Origin: an uncultured Pelagibacteraceae bacterium | GTDB taxonomy: Bacteria > Pseudomonadota > Alphaproteobacteria > Pelagibacterales > Pelagibacteraceae | Direction: 5' to 3' | Length of the DNA stretch: 64,000 nt | Assembly: GCA_902566705.1 (NCBI GenBank) | Contig: CACFJT010000004.1 | Location: forward strand, 1-64,000 | Part shown: one piece after another, positions 62,210 to 64,000 of the stretch | Layout: each line of letters opens with the position of its first letter | Position numbering within the stretch: the first letter of the stretch is position 1 | Translations under genes and position numbers: made by a program | The notes under the pieces: model-generated | Told to the model about the DNA's origin: nothing | Database searches by the model: none | The model's input: the letters and a program-made list of their open reading frames with translations, nothing else

Positions 62210-62485
62210 ATGAACAAAAAACAACTAATTGCTAAGCTTTCTGGCTCATTAAATTTGAGCAAAGCAGATGCTGAGCGAACTTTTGATACAATTACCAACA
62301 CTATTTTAGATGCTTTAAAAGGTGATGACTCTGTAAAAATTGCAGGTTTTGGTACGTATAAAGTAGCTAAGAGAAAAGCTAGAGTTGGAAGAAACCCACG
62401 TACTGGTGAACAAATCCAAATTGCAGCTTCTCAAAAGGTAAAATTCTTACCAGCTAAAGCTTTAAAAGAAGTATTCAACAGATAA
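62210..62485 (+). CDS. hupB: HU-family DNA-binding protein
   Basis: A 91-residue HU. MNKKQLIAKLSGSLNLSKAD begins the helical half, IAGFGTYKVAKRKARVGRNP the beta-arm and the TGEQIQIAASQKVKFLPAKA arm tip the DNA contact. It is a nucleoid-shaping protein. It has a 157-bp leader with a GGAG Shine-Dalgarno (62201-62204) and an A-rich spacer with an imperfect inverted repeat (62117-62143), and it is followed by a strong hairpin, as expected for an abundant message. Confidence 0.95.
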   Translation: MNKKQLIAKLSGSLNLSKADAERTFDTITNTILDALKGDDSVKIAGFGTYKVAKRKARVGRNPRTGEQIQIAASQKVKFLPAKALKEVFNR

Positions 62486-62496
62486 TATTTTTTTTT

Positions 62497-62532
62497 ACAG
62501 CCCTAACGTTTAAAAAGACGTTTAGGGCTGTT
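62497..62532 (+). terminator. Strong hairpin after the HU gene (no U-tract)
   Basis: ACAGCCCTAA pairs with TTAGGGCTGT (62523-62532 region) and the stem continues through CGT/ACG with a bulge. It lies 11 bp after the HU stop. The following bases (TACTATATG) are not a U-tract, so it is either a weak terminator or a 3'-end stabiliser. Confidence 0.6.
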
Positions 62533-62535
62533 ACT

Positions 62536-62554
62536 ATATGCAAATATTGCATAT
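62536..62554. promoter_or_regulatory. Perfect palindrome upstream of amtB, candidate nitrogen-regulator site
   Basis: ATATGCAA and TTGCATAT flank ATA as an exact 8-bp inverted repeat centred 84 bp before the amtB ATG. Its 15-bp core, ATGCAAATATTGCAT, matches the glnA upstream motif at 12 of 15 positions. CAA-N3-TTG in its centre fits the palindrome described for NtrX in Brucella. A possible -10 (TATATT) lies about 44 bp downstream. Confidence 0.6.
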
Positions 62555-62599
62555 CCACTTTTCCTAATCAGCGTTACTTTTAAATTATATTAAAACTAT

Positions 62600-62627
62600 A
62601 AGACACCTCTTAAACAAGTGGAGGTCT
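62600..62627 (+). promoter_or_regulatory. Hairpin covering the amtB Shine-Dalgarno
   Basis: AAGACACCTC can pair with GAGGTCTT (two-base bulge), which closes over GTGGAGGT, the Shine-Dalgarno of the ATG at 62629. If it forms in the leader it would limit translation of amtB. The pairing is short and its role is inferred. Confidence 0.4.
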
Positions 62628-62628
62628 T

Positions 62629-63930
62629 ATGACTAAATTTATAAAAAAAATGTCCGCACCAATTCTTAGTTTAGTATTTTTATTAAACATGAGTAGTGCG
62701 GGTATGGCAGAGACAACAGTTTCTGCTGAAGTTCAAGCTATATTCAATTCACTACTTTTTTTAATGTGTGGTTTCATGGTCATGTTCATGGCAGCAGGTT
62801 TTGCGATGCTAGAATCTGGCATGGTAACTTCTAAAAGTGTTTCTGTAATTTGCGCAAAGAACATTGGTCTTTACTCAATTGCAGGAATAATGTTTTGGTT
62901 ATTTGGATATAACTTAGCGTATGGTATACCTGAAGGTGGATATATCGGAACATTCACACCTTGGTCAGATGCAAGTTCAGTTGATACTGGATATGCAGAT
63001 GGATCTGATTGGTATTTTCAAATGGTTTTTTGTGCAACAACAGTTTCAATTTGTTCGGGAGCAATGGCTGAGAGAGTAAAACTTTGGCCGTTCTTTCTTT
63101 TTGCAGCTATTTTATCTGGAATTATTTATCCAATCGTTATGGGTTGGCAATGGGGCGGAGGCTGGTTAGCAGAACTAGGCTTCTCTGATTTTGCTGGTTC
63201 TACATTAGTCCACTCAACAGGTGGTGCAGCTGCTTTAGCTGGCATTATGTTGTTAGGTGCTAGATATGGAAGATTTGGTAGTAAAGGTGAAGCAAAAGCT
63301 ATAAAACCTTTTGCTGCTTCTTCAATTCCATTAGTAACAGTTGGAGTATTCATTTTATGGTTGGGTTGGTTTGGATTCAATGGTGGATCTCAACTAGCTA
63401 TAGGAACATTTGATGACGCTGTCGCTGTATCGAGTATTTTTATAAATACTAATCTTGCTGCTGCTGGTGGTGTAATGGCTGCTGCAATAATTACAAGATT
63501 AATGTTCGGTAAAACTGACGTTATTCAAATGTTAAACGGAGCAATTGGTGGTCTTGTGGCAGTAACTGCCGAACCATTAGCACCTTCGCCTTTAGCAGCT
63601 ATCTTCATTGGAGCTGTTGGTGGTTTAATCGTTGTATTTGGAACAAAATTACTATTTAGTTTCAAATTAGACGATGTAGTAGGTGCAATTCCAGCCCACA
63701 TGTTTGCTGGAATATGGGGAACATTAGCAGTGCCATTAACAAATACTGATGCATCGTTTAGTGCACAATTAATTGGTGTGCTTTCAATTAACATTTTTGT
63801 ATTTGTGGTGTCATACATCGTGTTCTCTGTAATGAAAGCTACTTTTGGAATTAGACTAAGTAAAGAGGCTGAGGCTAAAGGTACTGACGTAACAGAAACA
63901 GGAGTAATAGCATACGCAATACGAGACTAA
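62629..63930 (+). CDS. amtB: Ammonium transporter AmtB
   Basis: A 433-residue Amt protein with a signal peptide (to about AGMAETTVS) and eleven membrane segments. The AmtB signature is DFAGSTLVHSTGGAAALAG, with the first pore histidine, and GAIPAHMFAGIWGTLAVPL holds the second. It conducts ammonium across the inner membrane. No glnB gene is linked, unlike the usual glnK-amtB pair, which matches the reported PII-independent nitrogen response of SAR11. It shares its upstream motif with glnA. Confidence 0.97.
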   Translation: MTKFIKKMSAPILSLVFLLNMSSAGMAETTVSAEVQAIFNSLLFLMCGFMVMFMAAGFAMLESGMVTSKSVSVICAKNIGLYSIAGIMFWLFGYNLAYGIPEGGYIGTFTPWSDASSVDTGYADGSDWYFQMVFCATTVSICSGAMAERVKLWPFFLFAAILSGIIYPIVMGWQWGGGWLAELGFSDFAGSTLVHSTGGAAALAGIMLLGARYGRFGSKGEAKAIKPFAASSIPLVTVGVFILWLGWFGFNGGSQLAIGTFDDAVAVSSIFINTNLAAAGGVMAAAIITRLMFGKTDVIQMLNGAIGGLVAVTAEPLAPSPLAAIFIGAVGGLIVVFGTKLLFSFKLDDVVGAIPAHMFAGIWGTLAVPLTNTDASFSAQLIGVLSINIFVFVVSYIVFSVMKATFGIRLSKEAEAKGTDVTETGVIAYAIRD

Positions 63931-63942
63931 TTGCATGTAATA

Positions 63943-63989
63943 TAGAGGCTCTTCGATCTCCATGTCGTTATCTCATTGAAGAGCCTCTA
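63943..63989. other. 12-bp perfect inverted repeat after amtB
   Basis: TAGAGGCTCTTC (63943-63954) is the exact inverted repeat of GAAGAGCCTCTA (63978-63989) with a 23-base loop, 12 bp after the amtB stop. There is no T-tract on either side, so it is not a classical intrinsic terminator. It could stabilise the amtB 3' end, be a Rho-independent stop without U-tract, or be part of a small RNA. Confidence 0.55.
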
Positions 63990-64000
63990 AAATAAAAAAT

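Noticed and set aside
1-64000. CRISPR arrays, tRNA or rRNA genes, insertion sequences, prophage
   Set aside because: No repeat-spacer pattern, cloverleaf-like stretch, transposase, integrase or phage structural gene was seen, and no intergenic space is large enough for rRNA or an array.

Overview
The window looks like a chromosomal piece of a streamlined marine alphaproteobacterium of the SAR11 clade (Pelagibacterales). The evidence is the very AT-rich sequence (about 30 % G+C by eye), genes packed with 0-30 bp spacers or 1-20 bp overlaps, no intergenic gap above about 200 bp, no insertion sequences, prophage, CRISPR or tRNA/rRNA genes, and a TPP-riboswitch-controlled SSS-family symporter of the ThiV type known from cultured SAR11. 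The assignment is by gene content and style only; I could not run a search.

Layout. 1-2781: the end of a SUF Fe-S assembly operon (sufD fragment, sufS, sufU-type scaffold, sufT-like, sufA). 3030-4436: glutamine synthetase glnA on the minus strand. 4574-8212: a YbaK-type deacylase, an EamA exporter, a homocysteine S-methyltransferase, a small 2OG-Fe(II) oxygenase and a TauE/SafE permease. 8222-12705: a molybdenum cofactor block (moaB; moaA-moaC-moaD-moaE) fused operonically to the molybdoenzyme pair msrP-msrQ. 12748-33722: a long carbohydrate/polyol region with inositol-type genes (iolG-like, iolE, iolD, several Gfo/Idh/MocA and 2-hydroxyacid dehydrogenases), two neighbouring 2OG dioxygenases, PanE-like and PanB-like paralogues, a DUF1907 (C11orf54-like) protein, an HpcH/HpaI aldolase, an aldehyde dehydrogenase, a CUT2-type sugar ABC transporter, fucU-like and ribokinase-like genes and a PdxA-family dehydrogenase.

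33792-45590: two further uptake systems, a tripartite tricarboxylate transporter (tctCBA) and a glucose-type CUT1 ABC importer (gtsABCD-like), with two SDR dehydrogenases, a ROK kinase, an aldose 1-epimerase and another Gfo/Idh/MocA enzyme, giving an import-and-oxidise sugar module. 45652-52909: small exported proteins, the TPP riboswitch and ThiV-like symporter, an ABC-2 exporter with a 54-residue membrane ORF missing from the ORF track, acetyltransferases, a second TauE/SafE, a SOUL haem-binding protein and a very short beta-carbonic-anhydrase-like protein. 52910-64000: ybbP-ybbA divergent from tesA, TPR and SRAP proteins, yajQ, a sugar epimerase and glycosyltransferase, rseP, an HU gene and amtB.

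Regulatory signals stand out because the genome is so bare. A 15-bp palindrome-like motif lies about 85 bp upstream of both glnA and amtB. All three intrinsic terminators with a clear U-tract directly follow genes for transporter substrate-binding proteins, and one of them lies inside the start of the tctB coding region. A compact TPP riboswitch carries its own Shine-Dalgarno sequence in front of the ThiV-like gene. Most ORF-track lines not listed are antisense or out-of-frame shadows.
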